Assembly: GCF_003939025.1 (NCBI RefSeq)
Contig: NZ_RQIH01000009.1
Coordinates: 233,933-297,932 of the forward strand
DNA length: 64,000 bases
Reading direction: 5' to 3'
From: Rhizobium sophoriradicis
Lineage (GTDB): Bacteria > Pseudomonadota > Alphaproteobacteria > Rhizobiales > Rhizobiaceae
The position numbers and the translations under genes were made by a program. The notes beneath the pieces are model-generated. The model made no database searches. It worked only from the letters and a program-made list of their open reading frames with translations, and was not told where the DNA came from. Positions 49,276 to 56,149 of this stretch are shown here, in pieces (the stretch's first letter is position 1; each line of letters opens with the position of its first letter).

Positions 49276-49797
49276 ATGTTTAAGGATATGATGTCGGCAC
49301 TTCTCGCCACGTCGGAAGGTAGGCGACTATTCCGAATATTTGCGTTAGTTCTTGTGTGCGTACTTGCTCTCAACTTGCTTGCCTTGCTTTTCATCGCAAC
49401 GCATCGCGCCTACAACAACGCCGAAATCAACCTGTGGGGTTTTGTCATCGGGCCGACACCGGGCGGCGGCAGCGGCAGAACCACCAATAAAGCTGACGCC
49501 CCAAATCTCGATTTGAGCAACGTTTGGTTTGAATGGAGGACTCCCAGCCGGAGTTGGCGTACCGACGCGGACTGTGAGGAAGACCTCAAAACAGCGATAT
49601 CTTCGATGCAGCTATCCAAACTAGAAAAGAGTGAGAAGCTGTTCTGGGGAGAAAAAGACGGAGCACTGGTGCTGCTGAGTTGCTTCGGTGAAAACGCAGA
49701 TCAAGGCTCCTTGGCAAGCGTCGTAGTCTTCGGCAAAGAAGAGGGAGCGACCGCCGCGGTACGGTCATTTATGGCAATGATGAGCGGCACCAACTAA
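49276..49797 (+). CDS. single-span membrane protein
   Basis: The 173-residue protein has a membrane helix near the N-terminus (LFRIFALVLVCVLALNLLALL) and an exported part with two cysteines (ADCEEDLK and LSCFGE). ATG 49276 has GAGGGG upstream. It is the only rightward gene within the structural region and is convergent with the 49794 gene (overlap of four bases). Such lone, oppositely oriented genes are often lysogenic-conversion or exclusion genes; that is inference. Confidence 0.65.
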   Translation: MFKDMMSALLATSEGRRLFRIFALVLVCVLALNLLALLFIATHRAYNNAEINLWGFVIGPTPGGGSGRTTNKADAPNLDLSNVWFEWRTPSRSWRTDADCEEDLKTAISSMQLSKLEKSEKLFWGEKDGALVLLSCFGENADQGSLASVVVFGKEEGATAAVRSFMAMMSGTN

Positions 49798-50066
49798 CGC
49801 CGGCGGCGTCTTCGGCCGGCCTCAGGTTGCCCGAACTCTCTAACCGCCCACGGCTCGTTTTCTTTGTCAGGGAGTTGATCCAGAAACTGCTGGCCGAGTT
49901 CAGTCCAGGCCGATCGGACGTCATCAGTAACCGGCCGACCGTACTTGTCCACCTTGATTCCAGCGTCTGCGCCGTCGCCAAAGAAGTCGTATCCCGACTG
50001 GAATATCATCGACCAGGCGGCGAGATCGTCTGGCCGGTCTTTTGCTCTACGTCGTTTACGAGGCAT
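49794..50066 (-). CDS. hypothetical phage protein next to small terminase
   Basis: The 90-residue protein has a basic N-terminus (MPRKRRRAKDRPDD) and C-terminus (AGRRRRRR), with a central SAWTELGQQFLDQLPDKE helix. It starts two bases after the small terminase stop. Its position, where a large terminase would be expected, is notable, but it is far too short for one and has no Walker motif. Function unknown. Confidence 0.65.
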   Translation of the reverse strand: MPRKRRRAKDRPDDLAAWSMIFQSGYDFFGDGADAGIKVDKYGRPVTDDVRSAWTELGQQFLDQLPDKENEPWAVREFGQPEAGRRRRRR

Positions 50067-50068
50067 TC

Positions 50069-50419
50069 CTACCTCCGATTCGAGCGGAGAGCGGGCGGAC
50101 GGGCGGTGTCAGTGCCGCCGTCGAAATCCAGGTCAAGCTCCCTCACGAGCCGTGCGAATGCCAGCCTGGCGTTGTGCATGATCGATACTTCCGGCCGTTC
50201 CTTTGGCTGCTCGAACCTGTCTTTATAGGTGTGGCCGTCTCTGGCGATCACCTCGCGGCAGGTTTGCACCTGGTCCCAAGCTTCGCACGCAAGGGTGAGG
50301 ATTCGGACGTGATGATCGTCTAAATCCCACTCCTCCACGACACTTTTGAACCATTTGGCGGTCGTTCGATCGAGGTGTTTTGGGGGCCTTGGCAGGCCAA
50401 AACCCTTGAAATCGGCCAT
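50069..50419 (-). CDS. terS: phage terminase small subunit (P27 family)
   Basis: The 116-residue protein has the P27 family pattern: PPKHLDRTTAKWFKSVVEEW, then a helical core (ILTLACEAWDQVQTCREVIA) and ARLAFARLVRELDLDFD. Small terminases recognise pac/cos DNA and hand it to the large subunit. No large subunit is found in the element. In phage satellites of the PICI type the element's own TerS redirects packaging by the helper's machinery (known family property); whether that applies here is inference. Confidence 0.85.
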   Translation of the reverse strand: MADFKGFGLPRPPKHLDRTTAKWFKSVVEEWDLDDHHVRILTLACEAWDQVQTCREVIARDGHTYKDRFEQPKERPEVSIMHNARLAFARLVRELDLDFDGGTDTARPPALRSNRR

Positions 50420-50529
50420 ATCTGCCGCCTCCGAATATTTTCTCGAACGGGGGACTCCGTTATGTGCGCGAATGGCCCGCAGCGGTCCCTAAGGGAAACG
50501 GTCGGAAAGACTTGATGGCCCCCTCCGGC

Positions 50530-50832
50530 CTAGTCGACCGGATAGCCATCACCGCCATACCGAACCACCTTGCCGCCTCGCTCTAGCCGCTGCTTGTGGC
50601 GTGAGTGGCACGAATGGCAGAGACTGGCCAGGTTGCCAGGGTCGAAGAAGAGGGCAGGGTCGCCCTTGTGCGCCTTCCTGTGGTCGACCGTGTTTGCTGC
50701 CGTCACCTCGCCGAGTTCTTCGCACATCCAGCACAGTGGCTCGCGCGCCAGCTGTGCCAACCTGAGCTGCCTCCAAAGCGCGGTGCGATACAGCGCATGA
50801 TAGCGCTGGGCTTCTGGACTGCGCTGTGTCAC
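50530..50832 (-). CDS. phage HNH endonuclease
   Basis: The 100-residue protein carries CWMCEELGEVTAANTVDHRK, ALFFDPGNLASLCHSCHSRH: an HNH motif with two zinc CxxC pairs. GTG 50832 overlaps the protease stop by four bases (GTGA). In HK97-like phages such HNH proteins help terminase cleave cos DNA, consistent with its place beside the small terminase. Confidence 0.85.
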   Translation of the reverse strand: MTQRSPEAQRYHALYRTALWRQLRLAQLAREPLCWMCEELGEVTAANTVDHRKAHKGDPALFFDPGNLASLCHSCHSRHKQRLERGGKVVRYGGDGYPVD

Positions 50833-51323
50833 ACCGGAAGCCCTCTTGCCTTCATCGCCGCCTCGGCGCGAGTGGCGCCCGTCGATCGGCCGGAGAGCGA
50901 TGCGCTCGTGGACTTTCCGTAAGCGCCCCACAAAACGATGCTGAGCTCGCTGAGCCAAGCCCGAGTGATGAGCCGCTTGGGCAAGCTGCCGCTATCGTCC
51001 CACTCTTCCTCAATGGATGAGAAGCCAACCGAGACTTCGTTGACCAGGCCTGAGCCCACGCTCGCCAGGACTTCTTGGCCGAGCGGCGACTTTTCGTCCG
51101 GCGTGAAGCTGTACCAGAGCCCGATATTGTCCGACCGTAGGGTGAGGCTCTTGTTCGCCACACGTGCAAGTGGGCGACTTGTATCGTGGGCCCAAAGCGC
51201 CGCAATATCCGGATTGTCGATAAGGCTCTGATTGAACGCGCCTCTGGCAAACCGCTCTTCAAATAGCCCGGCGATGATTGCCGGTTGGTTCCACTGAATC
51301 GCGTATCCCGAGACTTCAGCCAC
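50829..51323 (-). CDS. HK97-family prohead protease
   Basis: The 164-residue protein opens MAEVSGYAIQWNQPAIIAGL, FEERFARGAFNQSL, with the catalytic histidine in LWAHDTSRPLARV and serine in VNEVSVGFSS, the S78/HK97-type pattern. It would mature a capsid, yet no major capsid gene lies nearby. It is coupled to the HNH gene downstream and overlaps the 51316 gene upstream by eight bases. Confidence 0.85.
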   Translation of the reverse strand: MAEVSGYAIQWNQPAIIAGLFEERFARGAFNQSLIDNPDIAALWAHDTSRPLARVANKSLTLRSDNIGLWYSFTPDEKSPLGQEVLASVGSGLVNEVSVGFSSIEEEWDDSGSLPKRLITRAWLSELSIVLWGAYGKSTSASLSGRSTGATRAEAAMKARGLPV

Positions 51324-51498
51324 GCAGCCGTTCCTTCATCTGCTTTTCGCGCTTCGTAGCGGCAAGACGGCGGGCGATGTCCGTTGCCGATTCCGACCGC
51401 TCGACGTGTCGCTGCTCGCCCGGCATCTTGATCGACCGCAGACCCTTACGGCCGCCACCGGAGGGTCGCGCTTCATGTTCTCTGCGCTCAGTTGACAT
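51316..51498 (-). CDS. small basic phage protein, 60 residues
   Basis: The protein is highly charged (MSTERREHEARPSGGGRK, then DIARRLAATKREKQMKERLR). It overlaps its upstream neighbour by 11 and the protease by 8 bases, which supports it as part of the tight structural operon. Function unknown; scaffold- or DNA-binding-like composition. Confidence 0.6.
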   Translation of the reverse strand: MSTERREHEARPSGGGRKGLRSIKMPGEQRHVERSESATDIARRLAATKREKQMKERLRG

Positions 51499-52042
51499 AG
51501 CCGGCCTCCATGGCTTCGCGCTTGAATCGGTGGATATGCCCGTCATTCTTATCCCCAAGGAAAATCGGGCGCAGGGCCGGCAGGTAGGTGAGTTGCACGC
51601 CTTCGCTTTCCAAATCGTCCAGCAATGCATCGGCGTGGAGACGAGCAGCCTGGACTGCGTCGAGAGCAGAAACGAGCGCGTCGATCCGACGGCCGTATTC
51701 GATTCTGACCAGGTCGCAGGCTTTCTTGCTTGCTGTACCGGTCCGATCGCGGAGTCGTTGCCGAACCTCCACGATGGCGGCATCAACTGCCTCAGCATGA
51801 CGTCGCAGAGCTCGTAGCTTTTCGGGCCTTTCGCTTAGCGTCTGGTCTATCGTCTCTCCAAGCAGAGCGGCGACGTCAACACGAATGCGGGGCGCCGGTC
51901 GGGCTTCGATGTCCGCGATCAGGTCGGCGATTGCGGTTGCCGTCCCTTGGGAGTCTCCTGACAACTCCGAAAGCTTAGCTTCGAGCCCGCCATATTCCAC
52001 GTCCGCTTTCGCAAGCGACGGCACCGTGAACTGTTTAGCCAT
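51488..52042 (-). CDS. coiled-coil phage protein
   Basis: The 184-residue protein (MAKQFTVPSLAKADVEYGGL) is mostly helical with heptad-like stretches (LRALRRHAEAVDAAIVEVRQ; SALDAVQAARLHADALLDDL). It overlaps the next upstream gene by eight bases. The position before the protease suggests a structural or scaffold role, but nothing specific is recognised. Confidence 0.65.
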   Translation of the reverse strand: MAKQFTVPSLAKADVEYGGLEAKLSELSGDSQGTATAIADLIADIEARPAPRIRVDVAALLGETIDQTLSERPEKLRALRRHAEAVDAAIVEVRQRLRDRTGTASKKACDLVRIEYGRRIDALVSALDAVQAARLHADALLDDLESEGVQLTYLPALRPIFLGDKNDGHIHRFKREAMEAGYVN

Positions 52043-52553
52043 GATCGGCCTCCGTGATGAATTTGGCGAATGCCGGACCCGGGATAGTGGTAGCGACACG
52101 AGCCTGATGGCTTGGTTGATGATTGGCGATACTGCCGGCCGCCTGGAAGCGCTGCACTTTACCATCAGCCCAGACCAGAGAGATTTCGGGCCAGCCGTGC
52201 ACGATCTCTAGCGTTAAGCCATCCAAAGCGCCGTGCGCTGCCATATTTGCGAGAATGGCCAGCTGAATTTCAGCAGTACGCGGGATGGACAGCGGCGCAC
52301 CGCTCACGTTGGCGCCACCTGGCGTCGTTTCGAGAAGGGAGGAGGTGCGCTCGGCAACTGTTCGAAGTGTCGCGCCGCTGGCGACAGCGACGAGCAGCGT
52401 GATCGCGTCAGCCCGGCCAAAGTCCGGCGCTTGGCCGGGTCCGCCTTTCGGAAGCATTCCGGCGTCGCGGAGCCGGTGCGCCACGCGCAGCGCACGCTCC
52501 GCAGACACACCGATGCAACCGGCAACCAGATCTGCGAGTCGGCCCGGCGTCAT
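52035..52553 (-). CDS. hypothetical phage protein
   Basis: The 172-residue protein starts MTPGRLADLVAGCIGVSAER with a helical, HTH-like N-terminal half (ALRVAHRLRDAGMLPKGGPG) and a beta-rich C-terminal half (LEIVHGWPEISLVWADGKVQ). The start at 52553 gives the ATGA overlap with the upstream gene; a start 12 bases earlier is possible. A DNA-binding regulator is plausible but unproven. Confidence 0.6.
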   Translation of the reverse strand: MTPGRLADLVAGCIGVSAERALRVAHRLRDAGMLPKGGPGQAPDFGRADAITLLVAVASGATLRTVAERTSSLLETTPGGANVSGAPLSIPRTAEIQLAILANMAAHGALDGLTLEIVHGWPEISLVWADGKVQRFQAAGSIANHQPSHQARVATTIPGPAFAKFITEADHG

Positions 52554-52861
52554 GCGGCTACCCATTGGAGTTTGTCGCCGCCGTCGACAAAGACGTCGAC
52601 ATCCGTGTTTGCCGGCACGAACATCTTCGTGCCTGTTGAGGCGTTCGGCGCTTGTCCGATCGAGACGTAGGAGTCGGCAGATGCACGAATGCGATAGACA
52701 GCCTGGCCGAACAGGTCGTGGATGTTCGGCGCGGCGTTGGTTGTCGTCACTCCGGATGCTGGAGCTTCCGACCAAATGAATTTTCCGAGGATAGCCTCGT
52801 TTTTGTCCCGCCGATACGAGCCGGCGTAGGCGCACAGAACGTGCACACCAGACAGAGCCAT
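52550..52861 (-). CDS. small phage structural-type protein
   Basis: The 103-residue protein (MALSGVHVLCAYAGSYRRDK) is beta-rich, with the segment YVSIGQAPNASTGTKMFVPA and the ending NTDVDVFVDGGDKLQWVAA. This looks like a small decoration or fibre-tip domain. It is the first gene of the leftward structural operon. A strong terminator lies 42 bases upstream of its start. Confidence 0.6.
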   Translation of the reverse strand: MALSGVHVLCAYAGSYRRDKNEAILGKFIWSEAPASGVTTTNAAPNIHDLFGQAVYRIRASADSYVSIGQAPNASTGTKMFVPANTDVDVFVDGGDKLQWVAA

Positions 52862-52901
52862 GTTGATTTCCTTTGCAAAACTTTGCCATTGATGAGGCAA
52901 T

Positions 52902-52925
52902 AAAAAAGCCGCCCACGTGGGCGGC
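52902..52925 (-). terminator. strong terminator ahead of the structural operon
   Basis: GCCGCCCACGTGGGCGGC (52908-52925) is a perfect 18-bp palindrome, followed on the minus strand by TTTTTT. It stands only 42 bases before the 52861 start, so it ends the transcript proposed at 52903-53097 or acts as an attenuator. Confidence 0.85.
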
Positions 52926-53097
52926 AGTGGAGGCCAGGCGAGCAGCGGCCGAAGCCGCGCTCCAAAGCCCGATCGCTATCGCTACCTGACAGCGACAGCA
53001 ATTTCTCGGCGCCAGTTCGTCCGTGGTCGCCAGAGAAGGATTGGTGAGCAACCGCGCGCGGCCGCCCACCTTCAGGGAGGTGACAGCTCCCTGAAAT
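52903..53097 (-). ncRNA. candidate small RNA between two terminators
   Basis: On the minus strand, the terminator at 53104-53121 ends the 53165 gene and the next terminator is at 52902-52925. The 195 bases between have a stem (TTCAGGGAG 53071-53079 with CTCCCTGAA 53087-53095) and no supported gene. A separately transcribed RNA or an attenuated leader for the structural operon would fit. No promoter is defined. Confidence 0.4.
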
Positions 53098-53099
53098 AG

Positions 53100-53121
53100 A
53101 AAAGGCGGCATCGCTGCCGCC
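53100..53121 (-). terminator. terminator of the 53165 gene
   Basis: GGCGGC (53104-53109), six-base loop, GCCGCC (53116-53121); on the minus strand it is followed by TTTTCT. It lies 43 bases after the stop. Confidence 0.75.
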
Positions 53122-53164
53122 CGTCTCTCTCCCTTACCCGTTGGGATTTCGAAATGGGGTACCT

Positions 53165-53917
53165 CTACGCCGCCGCGCGCCGACGATCGCGCCAAAAGCG
53201 ATCGACGATCTCGAAACCGTCAAAGATGCGCGCGCGAGCCTCGCCCTTTGCCCCCTTACTACCGGCGCCCAGGCGTTTGCCGATTGCCTCGAGGGTCATG
53301 CCGTCGCACACAGCCCATTCGAAGGCATCCAGGATCTTTGGAACGTAGGCCAATCGTGCGCGCAGGATCGCGAGTTCGCGCTTGGCATCGATGGCGGCAA
53401 GTATGGCCTGGTCGCCGTTCCACTTTTTGGCGACCGGTGCGCCCATGGCCTTGCCGTCGACACCCGCCATGGCAATGCGCTTGGCTGGGGTGTCCAAATT
53501 CGCCTTCCGGCCGGCAACCACTTTCACGCCTTTGCTCTTCCCGTTGCCATCCTCGCGGTGGACTAGGAAAAGGTTTGTCGCCTCTCGGCCGATCAACTCG
53601 GTCGGCATGGTGGCTGCGTCATGCAGTGCTCGATACCGTTCCGCCAATGCCATGCAGGTCTCATTGCGCTCGGTGCGTAGAAGCTTCGCCAGCGGCCAGT
53701 CTTCGTTGTCGTTGGCGTGCTGCCCGCGGAGAGTGTTGGACGTGAGGCGGGCGGCCTGCGCAGCCTGGCGCCATTCGATATCTGGCCCGTCATTCGGCAG
53801 GCGGAGATGAATGCCCTTGGATTTAATGCGGGCTCGTCCAGGAGCCCATTCGTCGGCACTCTGGACGATAGGCAAAATAGTATCGCGCCGGTCGAAGACC
53901 GGGATTTCTTCAGTCAT
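53165..53917 (-). CDS. hypothetical phage protein with HTH-like C-terminus
   Basis: The 250-residue protein has a C-terminal segment resembling an HTH (DGMTLEAIGKRLGAGSKGAK) and basic end (DRFWRDRRRAAA). The middle is helical (AILAAIDAKRELAILRARLA). It ends in its own terminator and precedes the structural operon, so an antiterminator or late regulator is possible, but this is inference from position only. Confidence 0.6.
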   Translation of the reverse strand: MTEEIPVFDRRDTILPIVQSADEWAPGRARIKSKGIHLRLPNDGPDIEWRQAAQAARLTSNTLRGQHANDNEDWPLAKLLRTERNETCMALAERYRALHDAATMPTELIGREATNLFLVHREDGNGKSKGVKVVAGRKANLDTPAKRIAMAGVDGKAMGAPVAKKWNGDQAILAAIDAKRELAILRARLAYVPKILDAFEWAVCDGMTLEAIGKRLGAGSKGAKGEARARIFDGFEIVDRFWRDRRRAAA

Positions 53918-54131
53918 GCTGTCACCTTGACTTTGGGAGCTTGTTCCGCCCGCTTTGCGCGGGTCTTACTTGCTGCGCGCCGGCAAGCGGCGATGGTCAA
54001 ATGGTGCTGTAAACATACAAATTTGTCAACGCGCCTCGCAGAATCGGAGATTAGTCAAGCGACGAATCTTGTGATGTACCGTGAGTGCAAAGTCGTAATA
54101 TATAGCAGTCCACCTCACGAAAGGATGGACT

Positions 54132-54212
54132 ATGAGCCTTCTTCAACTCGCCTACATCATGATCGCCGTGTCGTATGTCGTCGCTGTCTTCGCTCTGGCG
54201 AGCGGGCATTGA
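54132..54212 (+). CDS. tiny membrane peptide, 26 residues
   Basis: The frame reads MSLLQLAYIMIAVSYVVAVF and ends ALASGH, one membrane helix with almost no soluble part. AAGGA lies six bases before the ATG. It sits alone in a 480-base gap. It may be a holin-like, toxin-like or regulatory micropeptide; no claim beyond membrane location. Confidence 0.5.
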   Translation: MSLLQLAYIMIAVSYVVAVFALASGH

Positions 54213-54375
54213 GTGGCAATGGCAGCGGTCGCTACGCCAAAAAGCTCAATGATTTCTTATGCGCGCGTTGCGCGCGCGGGAAAGAAAAACTGTATTAGCG
54301 CTAACGCTCGACGGGGGCGCCGCTCCGCGGCGGAGGCGGGGCAGGGATCTAGGGTGCCCCGGTCCGGGGCAATAA

Positions 54376-54399
54376 AAAAGCCCGCTTTCCGCGGGCTTC
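54376..54399 (-). terminator. terminator of the 54404 gene
   Basis: GCCCGC (54380-54385), TTTCC, GCGGGC (54391-54396), followed on the minus strand by TTTTTT. It ends the leftward pair 54610/54404. Confidence 0.8.
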
Positions 54400-54403
54400 T
54401 CGA

Positions 54404-54613
54404 TTAAGCTTTCTTTAGCTCGGGGTCGCCGTAATTTTCGGGCCCTCGATAGCCTAAAGCTTTCGCTTTCTGATCATGCGTGAGCGTAGCAAAGAAACCA
54501 GTCATCGGCCGGGGGGCGGCATAAGACGGCTCCGCCTTCTGCGCGGGAGCAGGGCTCGAGAAAGCCCAGCTGAACATTGCTGACGCCTTAGAAGCTAACG
54601 CTCTCATTATCAC
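54404..54613 (-). CDS. small hypothetical protein
   Basis: The 69-residue protein has a hydrophobic N-terminus (MRALASKASAMFSWAFSSPA) and a tail with HDQKAKALGYRGPENYGDP. The GTG at 54613 overlaps the upstream stop (GTGA); the ATG at 54607 is the alternative. It forms an operon with the GNAT-like gene. Confidence 0.55.
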   Translation of the reverse strand: MIMRALASKASAMFSWAFSSPAPAQKAEPSYAAPRPMTGFFATLTHDQKAKALGYRGPENYGDPELKKA

Positions 54614-55122
54614 ACCTTCTTCCTACAGAATATAGGACCGTTTTTGGGCCGGACAATCTCAAATCCGAAGTTCGTCTCGTAAAGAGAAACGAGATCTTCA
54701 TTTAAGGGTTCCAATATTATCTCTTTCTTGCCCCGAGCTTGAGCATAGTTCGCAACCGCTTCGAGTGCAATAAGGATTCGCCGCCCCTTGAGAGGGCAAT
54801 CCAACCTTGCATCACCTTCGATGAATTTAAGCTTAACGCTTTGCCCGGTTGTAACCGCAAGGCCCATCGCGCAAAGTCTGTCTTCGTGCCAGATGGCGAA
54901 ATCAAGTTGATCCGGCTCGCGATATCGCCTCCGAATCTCTTCCCAGTCGAATTCACTTTTAGACCACTGAGACTTCATCGCTTCGAAGCACCGATTGCTC
55001 CATTCGGCGACGTGGAACTTGATTTGGAGATGCGGCTCAAGGTTTACAACGGCTGCCTTGCGCGCATCATGCTTATTTTTTATGTATCGCTCCCGCGCTC
55101 GGGCTAGCTCGCTCACCGTCAA
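54610..55122 (-). CDS. GNAT-type acetyltransferase-like protein
   Basis: The 170-residue protein has the general GNAT layout: a helical start (WEEIRRRYREPDQLDFAIWH), strand DRLCAMGLAV, and the C-terminal strand-helix KKEIILEPLNEDLVSLYETN followed by FGFEIV, typical of the acetyl-CoA fold. The usual P-loop-like Q/RxxGxG/A is replaced by CPLKGRRILIALE. Phage GNAT proteins of this kind are often unassigned. Substrate unknown. Confidence 0.65.
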   Translation of the reverse strand: MTVSELARARERYIKNKHDARKAAVVNLEPHLQIKFHVAEWSNRCFEAMKSQWSKSEFDWEEIRRRYREPDQLDFAIWHEDRLCAMGLAVTTGQSVKLKFIEGDARLDCPLKGRRILIALEAVANYAQARGKKEIILEPLNEDLVSLYETNFGFEIVRPKNGPIFCRKKV

Positions 55123-55532
55123 CTCCTACGAATCACCCAGTGAAGTAACCAACTCTTGTAAGTATTCGCAATATGGCGGGGCCTGCGAACCAAACTTTAG
55201 CGTGCGTAATACCCGCGTTTCACAGATTTTATGCGCAAATTGCCGTTGTGACTTCAATTTGTCGAGTTGCTAACCCGGCCTTGACGAATCAGATAGAGCT
55301 GAGTATCTTCATGCTTAGGAACTCTGTCCGATCCGAACTGAACTCTATTATTTAGAATAATCAGCGCGACAGTCGGAAGAATAATCCTCCAGCCGCCAAG
55401 TCGGATGACAGCGGCGTTCGGGGTGGATGCCCCTTATTCTTCCTAGATAGTCACGGCAATAGCCGTATCGCTTGCAGATCTGCTTCAGGTTTAGCTCGCC
55501 TGGACGTCCGGGCATGTTCCAAGGACGAGAAC
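55123..55532. other. AT-richer gap without a clear gene
   Basis: This 410-base stretch is markedly more AT-rich than its surroundings and shows no gene with a ribosome site. Short frames on both strands lack protein-like composition. Promoters for the leftward GNAT gene and for the 55533 peptide must lie here. Confidence 0.4.
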
Positions 55533-55628
55533 ATGCGGTTTATATACCTGCGCGGCAAAGGCTTCAAAGTTGAAGTCGAGCCCGCATTGATAACTGCTGT
55601 GATCATGCTGATCCAGCTTTTCATGTAA
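55533..55628 (+). CDS. small membrane peptide, 31 residues
   Basis: The frame reads MRFIYLRGKGFKVEVEPALI and ends TAVIMLIQLFM, one C-terminal membrane helix. AAGGACGAG lies just before the ATG, and a terminator follows the stop by six bases. It overlaps the end of the opposing 55621 gene by eight bases. Confidence 0.5.
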   Translation: MRFIYLRGKGFKVEVEPALITAVIMLIQLFM

Positions 55629-55785
55629 AAGGTTGGCCGGCGCGAATGCCGGCCTTCTGCTCATTATCGTTCGCAGCGCGGGCCGCGTAATCTGGCTTCA
55701 GCATGCCAGTCAGCTCGGTGAATTCGCGCCACGATAGGCGCCGGCCGCGTAGCGGGCGATCTGGATTAACGTCGGTGTTGGTCAC
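55621..55785 (-). CDS. small hypothetical protein, 54 residues
   Basis: The frame starts with GTG at 55785 and GAGGGAT upstream: MTNTDVNPDRPLRGRRLSWR, then EFTELTGMLKPDYAARAAND. A compact folding pattern (SWREFTELTGM) is visible. No family recognised. It is convergent with the 55533 peptide. Confidence 0.5.
   Translation of the reverse strand: MTNTDVNPDRPLRGRRLSWREFTELTGMLKPDYAARAANDNEQKAGIRAGQPFT
55635..55658 (+). terminator. terminator of the 55533 peptide gene
   Basis: GGCCGGC (55635-55641), GCGAAT loop, GCCGGCC (55648-55654), followed by TTCT. It overlaps the coding end of the opposing gene. Confidence 0.6.
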
Positions 55786-55803
55786 AGTAGATCCCTCGAC
55801 TGA

Positions 55804-56103
55804 TTGAATCCTCCTTCGGTTGGAGTAGGGTTGCGATCTGCGGTTGAGGGAATCGTTTTGTTTGGATCTATCACTTCTGGTTTCGCCAAGTTAATTGGCC
55901 TCCTTTTGAAGCTGGCTGGGAAGCTTGCTGTCATGGCGCTGGTGGCGCTGGGCGGACTATTGCTGTCCGTCCTTAAGCGGATTGCAGAGGATACTTTGAT
56001 GGCAGAGGCCAGCAAGAAGCGCCAACGTCAGATGGAGCGAGACGAGCTTCGCCGCCTCAAGCTCCAAAAGGCGCGTCGGGACGTTTACGATGATGGCCTG
56101 TGA
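55804..56103 (+). CDS. small membrane protein
   Basis: The protein of up to 99 residues has one long hydrophobic stretch (LIGLLLKLAGKLAVMALVAL with GGLLLSVL) and a very basic C-terminal tail (KKRQRQMERDELRRLKLQKA). The start is uncertain: TTG 55804 opens the frame and TTG 55829 has GGAG upstream. Function unknown; phage holin-like proteins have a similar outline, but that is only a resemblance. Confidence 0.45.
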   Translation: MNPPSVGVGLRSAVEGIVLFGSITSGFAKLIGLLLKLAGKLAVMALVALGGLLLSVLKRIAEDTLMAEASKKRQRQMERDELRRLKLQKARRDVYDDGL

Positions 56104-56149
56104 ACCGGCAGAGGGCAACAAGAGGTATTCCGTTGGTGGAAGCCGGGCG

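Noticed and set aside
49794..50066. large terminase remnant next to terS
   Set aside because: Only 90 residues, with no Walker A/B or nuclease motif; treated as an unknown small protein.
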